Of a DNA stretch of 64,000 bases, positions 1 to 11,555 are shown in pieces (the first letter of the stretch is position 1; every line of letters starts with the position of its first letter). The notes under the pieces are model-generated. The model worked only from the letters and a program-made list of their open reading frames with translations, had not been told where the DNA came from and made no database searches. This stretch comes from Castanea sativa (taxonomy: Eukaryota; Streptophyta; Magnoliopsida; Fagales; Fagaceae), in NCBI RefSeq assembly GCF_040712315.1, contig NC_134024.1, positions 23,882,658-23,946,657 on the forward strand, given 5' to 3'. Both the position numbers and the translations under genes were made by a program.

Positions 1-354
1 ATATTCTGTCGTTGCTCTTACTCCCCTCTTATCTAAACTTTATACTCAAAAAATCATTGCCTGAAACTTGCAGCAACTGTTCTGATTGTATCTATTACTA
101 CAGTGCTTTCCCAGTTCTCGTCGGTATGTATGTGCTGCTTATCTTTGATCTTGATCAACTAACTTGAACATCTTTTGAGCTCGAAGGAATAAATGGTTGT
201 AATACTTTAATGGGTCATCATGCTTTTAATTGGTTTTGAACTACTTTTTGGCTTGCTGTTGGTTGGACGCTACTTATTTAAGTGCCATGTTCAATCTTTT
301 AGATCTGCCTTGCTCTGTAGATCATGTACTAGATATAGACACTACAGGAATTCA

Positions 355-397
<43 letters not shown>

Positions 398-880
398 TAA
401 TGATTATCACACATAATGTGTACGTGCACACAAGCTGAAATCATGTTTCAAAAATACAATTTTAGTCAAAATTGTGAAATCACAATTATAACTGCAATTT
501 TACGGGCTGTGCAACTAGCTCTTTCTGTACATACATAGACAAAGACACATTATATATGTGCATATATATTCTAACATTTGTCAAGGGCTTTGATTATGGT
601 TCATCAAAGTACCAGACTCTGCTACTTTCTGCAAGAAATTTTGACTTGCTTGGGAACCTAACTTTGCCTCAAAACTGGATTTGCAGTTATCTTATAATAT
701 AAGCAACTTCTTTCAAGCAAAAGTTTTGAGGCCCTAAACAGGAGCATACCTATTTTAGGAAATTCCTGCAAGTATGGCACCTATTATAATCAGTGTCTTT
801 ATATGGTGGTCTCCTGAGACTGCATCCAGTACTAGATCACTAGAACGTAAACAAAAACTAATGCTCATGTCTGTTTCCAG
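1..880 (+). other. Region upstream of the oxidase gene, possible 5' UTR exon and intron
   Basis: No protein-coding segment is convincing here. The first coding exon of the oxidase is preceded directly by a splice acceptor (ctgtttccag, ending at 880), so an untranslated exon must lie upstream. A candidate donor is the GTATGT at about 124, following a C/T-rich stretch typical of a 5' UTR; this would make 124-880 a leader intron. The interval also holds a TA microsatellite and, at about 393-500, a sequence starting agagtaatgattatcacac that recurs at about 41898-42000 and therefore looks like a dispersed repeat. No transcript evidence is available. Confidence 0.35.
359..394. repeat. (TA)n microsatellite
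   Basis: About 17 uninterrupted TA units. Short reading frames through it encode only Tyr-Ile repeats and are not genes. Confidence 0.9.
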
Positions 881-884
881 GACA

Positions 885-3800
885 ATGGTGGGTGAACCCG
901 TTAATTTGAACGAGTTTCAAGAATTGGCTAGGGAAGCCCTTCCAAAAATGTATTATGACTTCTATGCTGGGGGAGCTGAGGATCAGTACACGCTAGAAGA
1001 GAACATGGAAGCATTTCGTAGAATCATGTAATGTGCTAGTCTTAATAGGGCAAAGTAGGTATGGCATTTTACCAATCAGTTTCCATGGTTTTCTCAGGAT
1101 TCAGCCTAGAATTCTTGTGGATGTCAGTAGAATAGATTTGTCAACTAATGTATTGGGGTACAATATATCGGCGCCCATTCTGATAGCTCCAACTGCCTTG
1201 CATAAGTTGGCACACCCTGAAGGTCTAAAGTCCTCTAAAAAAGACTTTGGTTGAGATTCCTTTCCCCCTGTCAAATGCTTATATTACTTGCTATTTGTTT
1301 CAGGCGAGGTTGTCACAGCCAGAGCAGCCGCTGCATGTAAAACTATAATGGTATTGATACAACGAATTTGTCATACTTACAAAAGGTGTTGCAGACTAAG
1401 TTATCTTTTACTGCAGGCTCTATCCTTCACATCTTCTTGCACTTTGGAGGAGGTTGCTTCCAGCTGCAATGCTGTTCGGTTCTTTCAAATATATGTATTG
1501 TATTCTTCTTGATCTCTTATTATTTCAATTTTTGTTGCTATGTGTTCCTTATGTGTTATTATTATTATTATTATTTTGGTAGAAACACACTGAAATTTGA
1601 TTACCCATTACGAATAGGTATACAAGAGGCGAGATTTATCAGCTCTGTTGGTGCAGAGAGCAGAGAGAAATGGATACAAGGCTCTTGTCCTAACTGCTGA
1701 TTCTCCCAGAGTTGGACGAAAGGAGGCAGACATAAAGAACAAGTGAAATATCATCTCACTCCTTTTCCTTCTGTGTGCAAGCACAATTAATTTGATTTCC
1801 AGAAAAGTTTGGCATAAACTGCTTTTAAAAAGGAGACAGGACACGAATTTGAACTCTAATAACAGAAGATATCTTATTTATTTGTCTCTTGTATCTATGC
1901 AATGAGCTATATCTTATGCATCTCATTTGAAACACAATTTTGATAATTTCTGCAGAATGATTTTACCTAAACTGAAGAATACAGAGCGTTTCTTATTACT
2001 TGAAGCTTCTTCTGTGAGTGGAATATTTCTATACTTTTGAATCTAATTTTAACAGCTAAGCTTAGAATGAAGAGGTTCTTCTTCCAAGGTGTCTAATATC
2101 TTCTTTCAAAAGATACGTGGCTTTAACAGCATCATATCATATTTTCCTTTGATAAGGCAAAAAAATCTCCATTAATCTGTAAAGAAACAAGTGATCAGTG
2201 AGGTGTTCTTATGCAGCAATACCATTTATCAATATGAATAAATTCAAAGTACAAGGTACACAAATGAGTGAATCTCAAACATGCATGGAGTGTCCTATGT
2301 CTAATTGTCTCTGTGATTCACATGTCACTACCTCACCAATTATCAGTATGTGGGATATGGCATCTTTGTCTGCTTTTGCCCAAACTAGCATTTAAATTTT
2401 TAAGAATGTAATAGAGAAATATCTCTATTATGTATTTCTGTCCTCAGGACCCTTCTGACCACAATGAAACAGAAATTCATAATATTTTACAAATACTATT
2501 ACTAAAATTGTATTGTAAAAGTGCTGTTGGTTATTCAAACTCATAGACTAAAATTGTTACAACTACTCCAAAATTGATCTATTGCAGGATAATGGTTCAG
2601 ATTTAGAAACTTTTACCAAAGAGACAAAGGATGCTTCCTTTTGGTGGAAGGTTTAAACCAGCACTACTTTATTACCTTCTGATATGCTTGTTTTAATATG
2701 TCAGGAAAGATTAGATATGTCAATTATGAAGGACCAGTCTGGTTAGCTAGCAAAGTCTTGAGGTTTCCATAGCAGGGATATAGGATTGATTAGGGATAGG
2801 GAGGTTTATGGGTGGAGAAAAGACATGACATAAGATATGAGATGAAAATTATTTTATATTTCTATCATGTACTCTGGAAGTGTTGTGATTATTCAAACTC
2901 ATAGACCAAAGTTAGTTATTACAACAATTCCAAAACTGAACTTTTGCAGGATAATGGTTCAAATTTAGCAGCTTTTGCCAAAGAGACGAAGGATGCTTCC
3001 TTTTGTTGGAAGGTATATACCAGCAAGTATTATGATTTTCTACTGTTATGCTTTTTGAAATATGTCAGAAAAGATTAGTTGTATCAATTACAAAGATTCC
3101 ATTCTGCTTAGTTGGCAAAGTCTCATAGTTTCATGTCAGTGACCTATGATTGATTAGGAATAAGACGTTTAATGGATGGGAAAAAAAAGACATGCCATAA
3201 GTTATTAGATAAATGCAAATATGAAATATCAGAAAGATACTACAACTACTTGAAAGGTCATATTTTGTACTCTTTAATAGTGTTGGCTGGGGTGCACTCT
3301 TGAACCATGGTTTAATTAGTGCATCATAACATCTGCAGGACATAGAATGGCTAAGTACAATTACAAACATGCCAATCCTTATCAAGGGATTACTTACTCG
3401 TGAAGATGGTAAGATCAAGCTCTAATTGTGACAGTCACATCTCTTCATTTCATCTCTCTCACACTACTTACCTTTAATCACAAAAAAGGAAGAACCTTCT
3501 TTCCTTTGAATGAAACTTTCAGTTCTTATTTATTAACGTATTGAAAGTCTTAACTTCTCCATTCTAAGATTCTATTTCTTTTTATTTAATGATTATACTT
3601 ATATAGGAAACTCTTTGAAATCATTTTTTTTCTTTGGAAATTCAAGTATAGGAGCACTGCTAATCATACTAACCAAGTAATCTTTATTTTTTTATTATCC
3701 TCAACTCTCTCTTTATTTTTTTATAAAATCTTTAAATACTCCCTTGTTACATTTTCTTGATAGTTTACTCAGATCCCTGAAAGTCACAGCATTGTTTTCA

Positions 3801-5404
3801 TTTCAGATTTCGGTTCATTATTCAAACATCCTTAACATTTGATGTATTACTATTGGCAGCAATAAAGGCTGTAAAAGTAGGTGTTGCTGGGATTGTTGTC
3901 TCCAACCATGGAGGTCGCCAGCTTGATTATGCTCCCGCTACTATTACTGTTCTGGAAGAGGTGGGGCTCTCTCTCTACTGTTTAGCAAAAGAAAGACTCT
4001 CTCTACTCTCTACTCAATTAGTTTGTTGGTGTGTGAGACACGGATATTGGATTTTAGTTGCAGACACATTACATCTTTCTGATTTTATATATATACAGGG
4101 AAAGCTTGCAGGTGGTTATTTCATAGCAAGACACCCTCAACATAACATTTTGTAGGAATTATTAGCATTTCAATACAGAAAATGTAAATGCTCATGCATT
4201 CCTGCACAGGACTTGTTTTGTTTGGATTCATGTATTGTTACTAGTATACAGAACATAATGCTCATTGGGAAGGAAAGTTTAATCAGCAAGGTTAGTTACA
4301 TGTCTGATGATATTGATGTACCTTTTGATTCCAGGTGGTTCAAGCTGTTGGAGGGAGAATTCCTGTTTTCTTTGATGGAGGAGTGCGGAGAGGAACAGAT
4401 GTCTTCAAGGCATTAGCCCTTGGTGCACAAGCCGTCCTTGTAAGCTCTCCAACACAAACTATTTAATTCTGCAAACACCTCATTTATTTTATATGCAATG
4501 TTGGCAACGTAATTGCTAAACTATTTTTCTGTCATGCACTCGTTTTATTGCCATTGTGTGAGTTTCAAAGTGTCAATAGATGTCTCTACATCCAACTGAT
4601 GGTTTTTAGAGATGCAGCTCTATCATACTGAGCTAATGGAATTGCCAGTCATCTTTTTCAACTTACTGCTTGAGTGGCCCCTAAACCAATAAATATGATA
4701 GTGAGGGAGGGAAAGGTTAACCACGTTAATTTCATGGGTTCTTTATCTTTATCACTTTGTCTTCTTTACACAATAAAATAAACTTGTTGTCAAGGGTGGA
4801 GTTAGATGCCAATCGAATATTTGATTTCCTGGTCATCTCAGTCTCCTTCTCATTCTCTCACAAACCGATTTGACTGTTCACCGACGTTGTCATTGAGCAC
4901 ATCGAGCTCTGTAAGAAGCTTCCTTTGCGAAGCTCTTTGGCCTTTCCTCAAGAACTCGTTGCAACGTTGATTGCCAAAAACCTTTCTTCTTCTTTGTTTC
5001 ACAGAGCTTAACCCAAAAACTTAAACTTATAGGTTTAACTATGTATATCAACTGTTCTATCCATTTATGTTTCTTTGATGATGAATTCAATACTCACACA
5101 CAAACTCATAAGTCATAACAAATGTCACATATGAAGAATTAGAAGTATCACTATGGTTATTAGGGTATATGCTTCTTAATCATTGCTCTCTTAAGTTTAT
5201 TGTAATCTACATATGTAATCGCAGATTGGAAGGCCTGTTATCTATGGACTAGCGGCTAAGGGAGAATATGGGGTGAGGCAAGTTATTAAAATGCTGAAGG
5301 ATGAACTTGAGCTCACCATGGCTTTATCTGGCTGTCCTAGTGTGAAGGATATCACTAGAAGGCATGTGAGGACAGAGCGTGAAAGGCTCCATTCAATGCT
5401 CTAA
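885..5404 (+). CDS. HAOX: Peroxisomal (S)-2-hydroxy-acid oxidase (HAOX / GLO4-like), 11 exon positions
   Basis: FMN-dependent alpha-hydroxy-acid oxidase that turns 2-hydroxy acids into 2-oxo acids and H2O2 in peroxisomes. Exons by GT/AG and frame: 885-1027, 1098-1222, 1304-1350, 1417-1494, 1618-1742, 1956-2013, 2950-3012 (or 2588-2650), 3339-3408, 3860-3960, 4335-4439, 5225-5404. With one copy of exon 7 the total is 1095 nt, 364 residues, the usual family length. Visible motifs: [13 protein letters not shown] near the N-terminus, [22 protein letters not shown] (active Tyr), PILIKG (Lys), VSNHGGRQ (catalytic His and Arg), [11 protein letters not shown] (FMN phosphate) and a C-terminal SML, an accepted PTS1. 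The Phe in YYDFY replaces Tyr24 of spinach glycolate oxidase, and Ala-Leu-Ser-Phe replaces the Ser-Ser-Trp segment; both are typical of the HAOX branch with medium/long-chain substrates rather than photorespiratory GLO. The start at 885 (acaATGg) fits the family; the in-frame ATG at 774 would add an unrelated leader. No broken codon is seen. Confidence 0.92.
2515..3290 (+). repeat. Tandem duplication carrying exon 7 of the oxidase twice (exon 7a 2588-2650, exon 7b 2950-3012)
   Basis: Two direct copies, offset by 362 bp, include exon 7 and its flanking intron sequence (for example attcaaactcatagac before each exon, and gattgattagg after each). Both exons are exactly 63 nt, phase 0 on both sides, preceded by TTGCAG and followed by GT (7a: GTTTAA, 7b: GTATAT), so either can be used alone or both together without changing the frame. 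They differ at six nucleotides, five of which change the protein (Asn/Asp, Ala/Glu, Ala/Thr, Ala/Thr, Cys/Trp). Exon 7b ends FCWK, nearer to the family norm; 7a ends FWWK. Confidence 0.85.
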
Positions 5405-5408
5405 TAAA
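5403..5408 (+). terminator. Possible poly(A) signal overlapping the oxidase stop codon
   Basis: AATAAA overlaps the TAA stop (5402-5404). Other AT-rich candidates follow, so the true 3' end is not fixed. Confidence 0.3.
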
Positions 5409-5461
5409 ATGTTAAAAGCATTAACAATATTTTGGAGAAAAATTATTTAGATCATCATGGT

Positions 5462-5674
5462 TGCGTTTGGAAACTTGGACTTGAATTCGGACATGGATTC
5501 TAAATCAATAGATTTGAAATGCTTTGATTTCAAATACATTGATTTTAGGTGTTATAATTCAATGATTTTAAAATTTTAAAATGGTGGATTTGTCAAATCT
5601 AAATCATTGACAAGATATTAGTATTTTAATCACCCAATTCCAAATTCAAATGCACAAATCATGCCATCCAAACA
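5462..5674. mobile_element. hAT-like MITE
   Basis: A 213-bp AT-rich segment starting TGCGTTTGGA and ending CATCCAAACA, i.e. imperfect terminal inverted repeats of the GTTTGGA...TCCAAAC type common in plant non-autonomous DNA elements. The interior repeats ttgatttgaaat/attttgatttcaaat-like motifs and has no coding potential. No clear target duplication was identified. Confidence 0.45.
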
Positions 5675-5788
5675 GATTAGATATTCCTAAATAAAATTAT
5701 GTTATGGATTTCCTAAGTAGTAGATAGTGACCATGAGTAGTCTTGCTTACTTAGGTCAGGAATAGTATTCCTTCAATGATTAAACTAA

Positions 5789-5841
5789 CTAGATGATGTC
5801 TCGTGCGATGCACGGACTATTTTACAATTTCTTTTAAAATC

Positions 5842-5890
<49 letters not shown>

Positions 5891-7172
5891 GACCTACATA
5901 GAGTACTTATTTTGTTATATAATATTTATGTTTGCTCACAATATTATTGAATACTTTGAAACTTGATTTTCTTAATTCATATTTTATTAAAAAATTTGTA
6001 TAACACTATAAGACTATAACATATTATAATATTTACCGTTAAAATTAAGTTGATTTTATTTTTTAAACTAATTAAATGATTTTGAAATCTATAAATAAAA
6101 ATTTAAAGCATAAAATATCTATATATTCTAAAATTACATAACTTTAAGCAACCTACCAAACACTTCCTCAATCACTTTATTCTCACAACCAAATATGGAG
6201 ACCTCAATCGCAAACGCCCAATTCATTATCTCAATGAAATTAAGGAAATCATTTCTAAGTATCAACATAAAGAAAATGTAAATAAATAAAGAGAAATTGG
6301 CTAAAAACACATCAATTTATCAAAATTTAATTGTTTTTAGTTGGGCTCCCGTTTCCTTTAAAAAAAAAAGCTGAAAATACTTTGAAATCATCATCAATTT
6401 TTATTTTTATCACTATGGCTCATACCGCTCAAAACAACATGAGAAAAAAAAAACTTACAAAGAAACCTACAAATTATGAGTTATAACACAAAATAAAAAA
6501 ATAGTTAACTTCATAAATAATCCATTAGAATTTTTTTTTTCTTTTCTTTTTCTTTAGGTCTAAAACAAAATATATTTATGACTTTCCCAAACCAAAATCT
6601 CAAACGTCCAAAGACTCAAAGCGAATGACAACCTTCACAAAATGCACAACATCTGACTTCAACATTAAAGCCGTAAGCTATCATCATTGAATAAAAAATG
6701 CAATCCATTGGTCATAGCCTACTCACACGGGTTAGAATCAAATGGTACCACAATGTTGAAGTTATGTACATGTCTTTGAAAGGCTGAAGGTAAATCACAT
6801 CGTTTTTGTCTGAGTGTATTTGAGATGAGATGGCATGAAGGGTTGTCGTGGGCATGTGTATATAAAGGGGTAGAAGTGAAAAAGGTGAATAGAAATGCAA
6901 AGAGTTTTTTATGTGTGAGAAAGAGGAAAAATCTTGAAACATTGAACCAAATAATTAAAAGAAATAGTAGTCTTAAAACATTGAATAAAAAATGTAACAA
7001 AAAGTAGTCTTGAAACCTTAAACCAAAGGAAATAAAGAGTCATTATTTTTAAATTTGTTCTTATCTCTAATGTGGCTTAAGAATATTTCAATTATCTTCA
7101 TAGTGTGCGCCACATAGCAGAACCTCATACTTTCTCGCATGAGGTCTCTGCTTTTATATATATATTGATATT
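5789..7172 (-). mobile_element. Candidate non-autonomous Helitron (minus orientation)
   Basis: On the minus strand the sequence ends CGTGC-ATC-GCACG (perfect 5-bp stem hairpin at about 5803-5815), a short spacer and CTAG followed by T, the hallmark of a Helitron 3' end (CTRR|T). At the other side the minus strand shows TC followed by AT-rich sequence and AAAAGCAGAGACCTCATG, which resembles plant Helitron 5' ends, preceded by A. The 5' border is uncertain. The inside is AT-rich with a (TA)n tract at 5845-5887 and contains no helicase or Rep-like coding sequence. Confidence 0.45.
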
Positions 7173-7307
7173 GATTAGAATTCAACTTTCTTTGTTAAAG
7201 CAACCCAACACCAAAAAAATCTTAATTAAATTATATTAGATCTTCCCTAAACAAGTTCTAATTAAATTATTTATTTATTTTATATAAATTATCTAATTTG
7301 ACTTTTA

Positions 7308-7308
<1 letters not shown>

Positions 7309-7372
<64 letters not shown>
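7309..7372. repeat. (TA)n microsatellite at the left edge of the large retrotransposon
   Basis: About 30 TA units end exactly where the 5' LTR (TGTGGGG) starts. A second TA tract lies just beyond the 3' LTR, which suggests that the element landed in a TA repeat. Confidence 0.9.
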
Positions 7373-7375
<3 letters not shown>

Positions 7376-8156
7376 GGGGGTAAAATAAATAAAATATATA
7401 TATTTGGGCCTTAGGCCTGATTTGGTGATGTAAGCCTGTCCAAGCAGAGCCTTTGAGGCCCACAGGCCGGTTCACGCTGCAAGGGGTAAGAGAGTTGTCC
7501 GAGAAGGAGTATCTCTTCGGACGGGTCAAGTAAAGGTCGTGGGACATGCCAAGGGGTTTAGAGACAGAATTCTGGAAGATCTATTGGGTAAAGGCGCGAT
7601 CCACGCAGTTGTTAGAAGGAAGAACGTGTGAGAAATATCAGAGGATAAAAAGCTGCTACCACCGTATTAAAGACCCTGCACCTACCTCCCTGGTCGCATT
7701 AATGGAGAAATGACCTCTGAACAGTGAAGTTCAGCCTTCCAGCTTATATTTGAAGGTTTCAAGAAGGTGCTGAATGAGACAGGTATCTAGTGAGGAGATT
7801 TGTGATACACATGGAAGAAAAAAAAGGAAGAAGAAGATAGATACAAGAGAACAAGAGAGATATAAAAGGGGAGGATGGCAGAAGAAGAGGGAGATCGGAT
7901 ACTTAAATTGTGGTTGCAATATTGTTCTAAAAGAAAGAAAGGCAATAAAAGTGGTCCTCGGCTTACGTCTGAAGAGAGTTTCTTTGCTATTCTCATCTAT
8001 TGAACATGCAGATAACGGCAATCTAGCCTGATTTCTCTCTTTATCCAATATCCATAGTCTAGGTTTCAAGCCCACACTCTATAAATTTTATTGTATAAGG
8101 CATTTTAGGCTTGAGTCCATCTGGTGACTGGATCGGGTACAAATTGTGCACTTACA
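7373..8156 (+). repeat. 5' LTR of the Tat-like element (784 bp)
   Basis: Starts TGTGGGGG and ends GCACTTACA. It matches 24061-24849 along its whole length with scattered substitutions (roughly 5 percent by eye). A segment containing ctgctaccaccg, tattaaagaccctg and tcggacgg motifs is shared with the LTRs at 25222-25977 and 28689-29459 and with the solo LTR at 52028-52760, marking one family group. Confidence 0.85.
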
Positions 8157-8176
8157 GTTGGCGTCGTCTGTGGGAA
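8157..8176 (+). other. Primer-binding-site region of the Tat-like element
   Basis: GTTGGCGTCGTCTGTGGGAA directly follows the LTR. The reversed relative at 28669-28688 has TTGGCGCCGTCTGTGGGAA at the same place, so one C-to-T change is inferred here. I did not assign the tRNA. Confidence 0.6.
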
Positions 8177-8203
8177 ATCTAGTGCTGAAAGAATTGGAAC
8201 ATC

Positions 8204-9540
8204 ATGGCAGGCTTAGATTCGCATCATGCAGAGTCTCAGGGGTCCCAGCATGAAGATCACTTTGAGCTTCTCGAGCGTCAGAGGGATCGAGAGGGAAGTG
8301 TGCATACGATACACCCCGGTGCAAGCCATTCTCGTGATGGAAGCAGAGCCACCCATGAGGATGATGCCAAGGCCATGCAGAAGGAGATTTACCACCTTTA
8401 GAAAAAATTACGCCGCGTCAGACGAAGGCAAGCCTTACCTCTTTCCGATCCTTCCTCTAAAGGCTCCCGGGGAAGCAGTTACAGTCCAAAATCCAGGACT
8501 TCTCCTAACGAAACCTTCTCTTACAAGAAGGACGAGCTTCTGGGTCATAGGCATAAAAATTTTCCCTCCAGGGGCTTGGAAAATGACGCTATGAGCAGGG
8601 CATTGCATTAGATCTCTAAGTCCCTTTTCTCACGTAGAATCGAGAAGGGAAAGCTTCCACGACGATTCACCCAGTCCACTTTCACCATTTATAATGGCAG
8701 GACAGACCTAGTTGAGCACGTGAGTCATTTCAATCAAAGGATGGCGGTATACTCTCAGAATGAGACCTTAATGTGCAAAGTCTTTCCCTCTAGCTTGAGA
8801 CCTGTTACTATGAGATGATTTAACGGATTGAAGGCGGGTTCTGTTGATTCTTTCATGGAACTCACTAGAGCATTCGCGTCTCGATTCATTACATGCAGCA
8901 AAGTTCCTCGGCCTTTAGACTCATTGTTATCTATGGCCATGAGAAAGGATGAGACCTTGAAAACGTATTCTGACAGATACTGGGAGATGTTTAACGAAAT
9001 CGACAGCAATTTTGACGAAGTGGTGATTAACACTTTCTAGGTGGGCCTCCCAACTGATCACGATTTAAGGAAATCTCTGACCAAGAAGCCCGTGTGAAGT
9101 GTACATCAGCTCATGGATCGCATTGACGAGTATAAAAGGGTTGAGGAAGACCAACAACAAGGTAAGGGTAAGGCGAAGGTTATCCCTCACGAAAGGAGGG
9201 ATTTCAGGTCGGATAGGTACAGTAACAACATGCAGATGAGGGATTTCTCTGGGCAATCTAGTTCAGGCACCCCTCAGGTAGTTAACACCGTATTTTGAGA
9301 ACCAGTGCACTAATTGTTGGAGAAAGTCCACAAGGAGCCCTACTTCAAGTGGCCTAGTAAGATGGCTGGGGATCCTACGAAGCGGAATCAGAACCTTGTT
9401 TGCCAATACCATCAGGATGTATGCCATACTACTGAGAACTGCCGGACACTTTGGAACAACTGGTCAGTGAAGGAAAGTTGAAGCAACATTTATATCAGCC
9501 CAATGGGCAAGGAAGCAATTCGGGTTCGATTAACTAGAGG
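8204..9540 (+). pseudogene. gag pseudogene of the Tat-like element
   Basis: Starts with ATGGCAGGCTTAGATTCG and is collinear with the gag of the reversed relative (28641-27280). Recognisable parts are a charged N-terminal stretch, the capsid-like segment around SFMELTRAFASRF and YSDRYWEMFNEID, and a late segment with CQYHQD..HTTENCRTLW, a zinc-knuckle-like C-x-x-H..H..C pattern typical of this clade. At least seven in-frame stops interrupt it. At several of them the relative keeps Gln or Arg (ALHQ, VFREPVHQ), so the stops arose here mostly by C-to-T change. It once coded for the virus-like particle shell of the element. Confidence 0.75.
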
Positions 9541-9561
9541 AATAATTCATCTCGGCCCCCC

Positions 9562-10206
9562 TTGGGAACAATTAATGTCATCCTTGCAGTCCTAGGCAGG
9601 ACCGGTTCTTGTCCTACTAGGGTGATGTCCATATCACATATTCTCACTGAGGAGTCTGGCTCCAGGCTGAAGAGAATTAAAGGTGCTTCTCCGCCTATCT
9701 TAGGCTTCTCGGACAAAGATAAAGTTGGGACCATCCAATCGCATGATGACGCCTTGGTGGTTACTCTAAGGATAGGGAACTATGATGTAAAGAGGGTGAT
9801 GGTTGATCAAGGTAGTGGTGCGGATATTATGTACCCTGATTTTTTTAGGGCTCAATTTGAAGCTCGAGGATCTTACGGCTTATGATTCACCACTGATAAG
9901 TTTTGAAGGGAAGGCCGTCGTACCAAAGGGACAAATTCGTTTGCCGGTGTAGTCAGATCCAGAAACAGTTGATGTGGATTTCATTTTGGTTGACACTTAT
10001 TCCCATATACGCCCATCGTTGAAAGACCTTGGCTGCAAGCTCCGGGAGCTGTTTCCTCAACTCTACATGTCAAAATAAAGTTCCTGTCAAGAGGACAAAT
10101 TGAGGCGATTCTTGGGAATCAATCGGTAGCAAGGCAATGCATATCGGCTGCAATACTGCGTCAGGCCGAACTAGAATCCTCGGCCTCGGCTATGGATGAC
10201 TTATAG
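9562..10206 (+). pseudogene. Aspartic protease pseudogene of the Tat-like element
   Basis: The segment begins GTINVILAV and contains VMVDQGSGADIMYPDFF; the D-Q-G-S-G-A-D pattern is the retropepsin-like active site of Tat-type elements. It is collinear with the better preserved copy at 27272-26629, where the frame runs on through LTPYDSPLISFEGK and ARPWLHALGAVSSTL. Here the frame shifts after position 9850 and stops follow, so no functional protease can be made. Confidence 0.7.
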
Positions 10207-10236
10207 CAATTAACGACTCTGAGTGTTCTCAGTGCA

Positions 10237-11555
10237 ATGACAATAGAGGAGGCAATGTATGAAGAGTTGAAAAAATTTCTTATTAATGATGACCTTGAAA
10301 GGTTCTTTCAGGTTGGAGTACGACTACCACATCAAGAGGAGATGGAATTGGTGATGTTTTTGAACAGCAATATTGATGTATTTGCATGGGATTCCTACGA
10401 AGCTTCGGGGGTTGACCCAAGCTTCATTTACCATCATTTGAACATCAATCCCACCGTTATTCCCAGGAGGCAGCCACCTCGGCGTTCTTCCAAAGAACTT
10501 GCCGAGGCCGTCAAGGAGGAGGTACTTAAGCTCAAAAGGGATGGGGCTATTAAAGAAGTTTTCTACCCAGAATGGTTAACGCATATTGTTGTAGTAAAAA
10601 AGAAGAATGGGAAGTGGAGAGTATGTGTGGACTTCACAGACCTGAACAAAGCCTGTCCCAAGGACTCATTTCCAAGGCCTCGCATCGATCAGCTGGTGGA
10701 CGCTATGGTTGGGCATCCTCGAATGAGTTTTTTAGATGCCTTCCAAGGCTATCAATAAATACCTTTGGCATTGGATGACCAAGAGAAAACCGCATTTATT
10801 ACTCCTACGGGAAATTATAACTATAAAGTGATGCCATTCAGTTTGAAAAATGCAGGGGCTACTTACCAAATGATGATGACCAGGATGTTCGAGTTGCAGC
10901 TTGGAAAGACTATTGAGGTATATGTGGATAATATGGTGGTGAAGAGCAAGACGGTATCTATGCATGTAAAAGATTTGGATGACACCTTTCAAACGCTTAG
11001 GAAGTACAAGTTGCACCTTAATGCCTCCAAGTGCTCTTTTGGGGTGGGCTTAGGTAAGTTCCTAGGCTACATGGTGACTTATAGAGGAATAGAGGTGAAT
11101 CCGACACAGGTCAGGGCCATTCATGGCTTGCAATCACCTAGGAATCCAAAGGAAGTTCAAAAGTTGACTAGGATGACTGCTGCACTCAGCAAGTTTATCT
11201 CTCGGTCCACTAATAGGTGCAGACCCTTTTTCCAATTGCTGAATAAGTGGAAAGGATTCGAATGGACCGAGGAATGTGCTTTGGCTTTTCATCAACTTAA
11301 AGAGTATCTTTCCCGACCACCCATCATGTCTCGGCCAGAGGTCGATGAAGTCCTGTTTGCATACATAGCTGTAGCTATCCATGCAGTCAGTCTGGTTTTA
11401 ATATGGGACGACAGTGGAGTATAGAGACTGGTTTACTATGTTAGCAAATCTTTGAATGAAGTTGAGGTGCGATATCTACCTTTGGAGAAGGTGATTCTGG
11501 CTGTAGTTCATGCTACGCGGAAGCTTCCTCATTACTTCCAATCCCACACCATTGT
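10237..11555 (+). pseudogene. Reverse transcriptase and start of RNase H, Tat-like element (5' part, split by insertion)
   Basis: Clear RT blocks: EVFYPEWLTHIVVVKKKNGK, RVCVDFTDLNKACPKDSFP, SFLDAFQGYQ, TPTGNYNYKVMPFSLKNAGATYQ and EVYVDNMVVKS. The last is normally Y-V-D-D, so the second catalytic Asp is lost by one G-to-A change. A TAA follows GYQ at about 10756 and a TAG follows DDSGV at about 11422. The frame continues through the connection into KLPHYFQSH, where the nested element begins at 11556; it resumes after 17978 with VLTQLPLKSVL. Confidence 0.85.

Noticed and set aside
774..884. Upstream ATG extending the oxidase by 37 residues
   Set aside because: The added residues match nothing in the family, and a splice acceptor sits at 880, directly before the expected start MVGEPVN at 885.
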